Assembly: GCA_004144935.1 (NCBI GenBank)
Contig: SDZP01000262.1
Coordinates: 1-5,224, forward strand
Direction: 5' to 3'
DNA length: 5,224 nt
Source: Caulobacteraceae bacterium
GTDB taxonomy: Bacteria > Pseudomonadota > Alphaproteobacteria > Caulobacterales > Caulobacteraceae
Shown here: piece after piece, positions 3,936 through 5,224 of the stretch
Layout of the letters: every line of letters starts with the position of its first letter
Numbering within the stretch: position 1 is the stretch's first letter
The notes under the pieces: model-generated
Database searches by the model: none
Seen by the model: only the letters and a program-made list of their open reading frames with translations
Told to the model about the DNA's origin: nothing
Translations under genes and position numbers: made by a program

Positions 3936-5137
3936 CGTCCGCTGAGTAGAGCAGACGCGGGGGCGAGCTGGAAGCCGCGGCCCTCCAGCGACCGCGTCCA
4001 GACCGCGGCGCTCTCCAGGGTCACCGGATAGGCGAAGCCCGAGCCCATGGCCTGGCCGTTCGACCGCGCCCCGGCTTCCAGAGCCGCGAACTGGCGGGCG
4101 ATGGCCTCGGCCGACAGGTCCTCGTCGACGATGCGGTCGGCGCTGGCGCGGGGCGGGCCCGAACCCTTGCGGGCGGCCAGGCCGTCGTCGATGAAGGCGA
4201 CGCCGCGCGATTTCAGCACGCCGCTGAACGAGCTCATCGCCGGGCCGGAGGTCACGAACCGTCCGCCCAGGTAGTTGGTGACGCCGAAATAGCCGCTGGC
4301 CCGCGACAGCACCCATTCGGTCTTCTTGACGATCTCGCCCGGCGCGCCGCCGGCCAGCAGGGTGTAGGGGCCCGGGTCGTTCTGCGGATAGTCGGCCGGC
4401 TCCATCGGCGTCTCCAGCAGCACCTCGTGACCGTGAGCGCGGGCCAGGTCGATCCAGCTCTGCAGGCCCTCGGCATAGGGGGCGAAGGACAGGGTCACTT
4501 CCGGCGGCAGCAGCTCGATGGCGCGGCGGGTGTAGGCCGGGTTGAGGCCGAGGCCGCCGATGACCAGGGCCACCTTGGGTTTGCCGTTGGCGGTGAAGGG
4601 GCGGGCATAGGCCTGCCACGGCTTGCGGCCGTCGCCGCCGATGACCGGCAGCAGGGCGCCGCCGGGACCGGGTGCGGTCAGGCCGGCGAGCGGGGCCTGG
4701 GCCAGGGCGGCGCCGGCGACGGGAACCAGCGGACCGTCGGCCCCTTCCAACCGCCCGCCCTCGGGCAGGGTGATGATGGCCGAGCCGCCGACCATGCCGT
4801 TGTCGGCCAGTTCGATGGGGGTGTCCGACAGCATCATCTCGTCGGTGGTGACCAGCGGAACCTCGCCCTCGTCGGCCAGGGCCTCCTTCCAGCCCGGCAC
4901 CTCGGAGCCGGCGGCGGCGGCATGGGCCAGCGACAGCCGCACCATCGGCGCCCCGGCCTTGGCGTCGCCCATCACCATGATCAGGGTGACCAGGGTCAGC
5001 AGGAATAGCAGGCCCGCGCCGCCGGCGCTGAGCCAGGGATTGTTGGCCACCTTCAAGGCAATCGCCCGCGCCTGCCCGGCCTTGCTAGCCGGCGGGGTGG
5101 GCGGACGGTGCGAAATCTGCGGCTTGCGCGAGAACAT
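3932..5137 (-). CDS. Divergent polysaccharide deacetylase-like membrane-anchored protein
   Basis: From ATG 5137 the product is 401 residues. A basic, Pro-rich cytoplasmic N-terminus (1-35) is followed by one transmembrane segment (about 36-56), a long low-complexity periplasmic linker (about 60-185) and a C-terminal domain (188-400) that matches the divergent polysaccharide deacetylase (YibQ/DUF610-type) family: 'VALVIGGLGLN', 'VTLSFAPYAEGLQSWIDLAR', 'GHEVLLETPMEP', 'DPGPYTLL', 'YFGVTNYLGGRF', 'VAFIDDGL'. In the canonical family the first motif carries Asp-Asp before Leu-Gly and the later one reads Asn-His; here they are Gly-Gly (194-195) and Asn-Tyr (288-289), so the usual metal ligands are missing. 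It may act as a non-catalytic envelope or peptidoglycan-associated factor; that is inference. The alternative TTG start at 5206, with AGGA 9 nt upstream, would add 23 residues, but these look non-conserved and cross a regulatory-looking palindrome. The stop overlaps the rppH start. Confidence 0.85.
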   Translation of the reverse strand: MFSRKPQISHRPPTPPASKAGQARAIALKVANNPWLSAGGAGLLFLLTLVTLIMVMGDAKAGAPMVRLSLAHAAAAGSEVPGWKEALADEGEVPLVTTDEMMLSDTPIELADNGMVGGSAIITLPEGGRLEGADGPLVPVAGAALAQAPLAGLTAPGPGGALLPVIGGDGRKPWQAYARPFTANGKPKVALVIGGLGLNPAYTRRAIELLPPEVTLSFAPYAEGLQSWIDLARAHGHEVLLETPMEPADYPQNDPGPYTLLAGGAPGEIVKKTEWVLSRASGYFGVTNYLGGRFVTSGPAMSSFSGVLKSRGVAFIDDGLAARKGSGPPRASADRIVDEDLSAEAIARQFAALEAGARSNGQAMGSGFAYPVTLESAAVWTRSLEGRGFQLAPASALLSGR

Positions 5138-5186
5138 GGGCGAGAGGCGCCGGGGACTGAGAAGGGTCCGGCGACTGTGCCCGGCT

Positions 5187-5202
5187 ATGGTTAATGAACC
5201 AT
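5187..5202 (-). promoter_or_regulatory. Perfect inverted repeat containing a CtrA-type half-site
   Basis: The plus strand reads ATGGTT-AATG-AACCAT, a perfect 6-bp inverted repeat with a 4-nt spacer. On the minus strand it contains TTAACCAT (5194-5187), the 8-mer described as a CtrA half-site in Caulobacter relatives. It lies about 50 nt upstream of ATG 5137 of the first gene in the minus-strand operon, a sensible place for an operator or promoter element. No clear -35/-10 pair could be assigned, and one half-site occurs by chance fairly often, so confidence is modest. Confidence 0.35.
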
Positions 5203-5224
5203 GCAAACCCCGTCATCCTAGGGC

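Noticed and set aside
3936..4619. Upstream extension of the RppH frame to 4619
   Set aside because: The translated stretch is Arg/Pro/Gly-rich nonsense lying in another frame of the deacetylase-like gene. The RppH domain starts cleanly at TTG 3935.

Overview
The window looks like a chromosomal segment of a high-GC alphaproteobacterium, most likely a member of the Caulobacteraceae (Caulobacter/Phenylobacterium/Brevundimonas type). The reasons are the very high GC at third codon positions, the type of RNA pyrophosphohydrolase (RppH), its linkage to an alphaproteobacterial-type divergent polysaccharide deacetylase-like protein, and a TTAACCAT element resembling the CtrA half-site. This assignment is inferred from sequence style and gene content. 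There are no mobile elements, CRISPR arrays, tRNAs or rRNAs.

Left part, plus strand (1-1467): the 3' end of an unrecognised gene (1-438), a small multidrug resistance (SMR) family guanidinium exporter of the Gdx/SugE type (515-841), and an unrecognised secreted protein (about 937-1467). The 76-nt gap before the exporter holds two hairpins, at 448-471 and 482-495. Each has the exact terminal loop ACGA, and the second ends just before the exporter's ribosome binding site. This is the architecture of the guanidine-II (mini-ykkC) riboswitch, so this segment is a self-contained guanidine-sensing and guanidine-exporting module. The switch starts only 9 nt after the upstream stop codon, so the promoter must lie within or before the upstream gene.

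Right part, minus strand (5206 down to 1468): a tightly packed operon read right to left. It begins with a membrane-anchored divergent polysaccharide deacetylase-like protein that lacks the usual metal-binding Asp pair (about 5137-3932). Next is a single uninterrupted reading frame (3935-2238) that joins a complete RppH Nudix domain to an alpha/beta hydrolase and then to a roughly 144-residue Ala/Lys/Pro-rich basic tail. Last is a second alpha/beta hydrolase (2241-1468). The two outer junctions are 4-nt TTGA overlaps in which a TTG start overlaps a TGA stop. The RppH/hydrolase junction has no stop codon but keeps an internal ATG with a good Shine-Dalgarno, so a long fusion, a short hydrolase, or both may be made.

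The two transcription units converge with their stop codons directly abutting (1465-1467 and 1468-1470), leaving no room for a terminator between them. The best candidates for a second look are the guanidine-II riboswitch/gdx unit, the RppH-hydrolase-polycation fusion, and the catalytically degenerate deacetylase-like protein.
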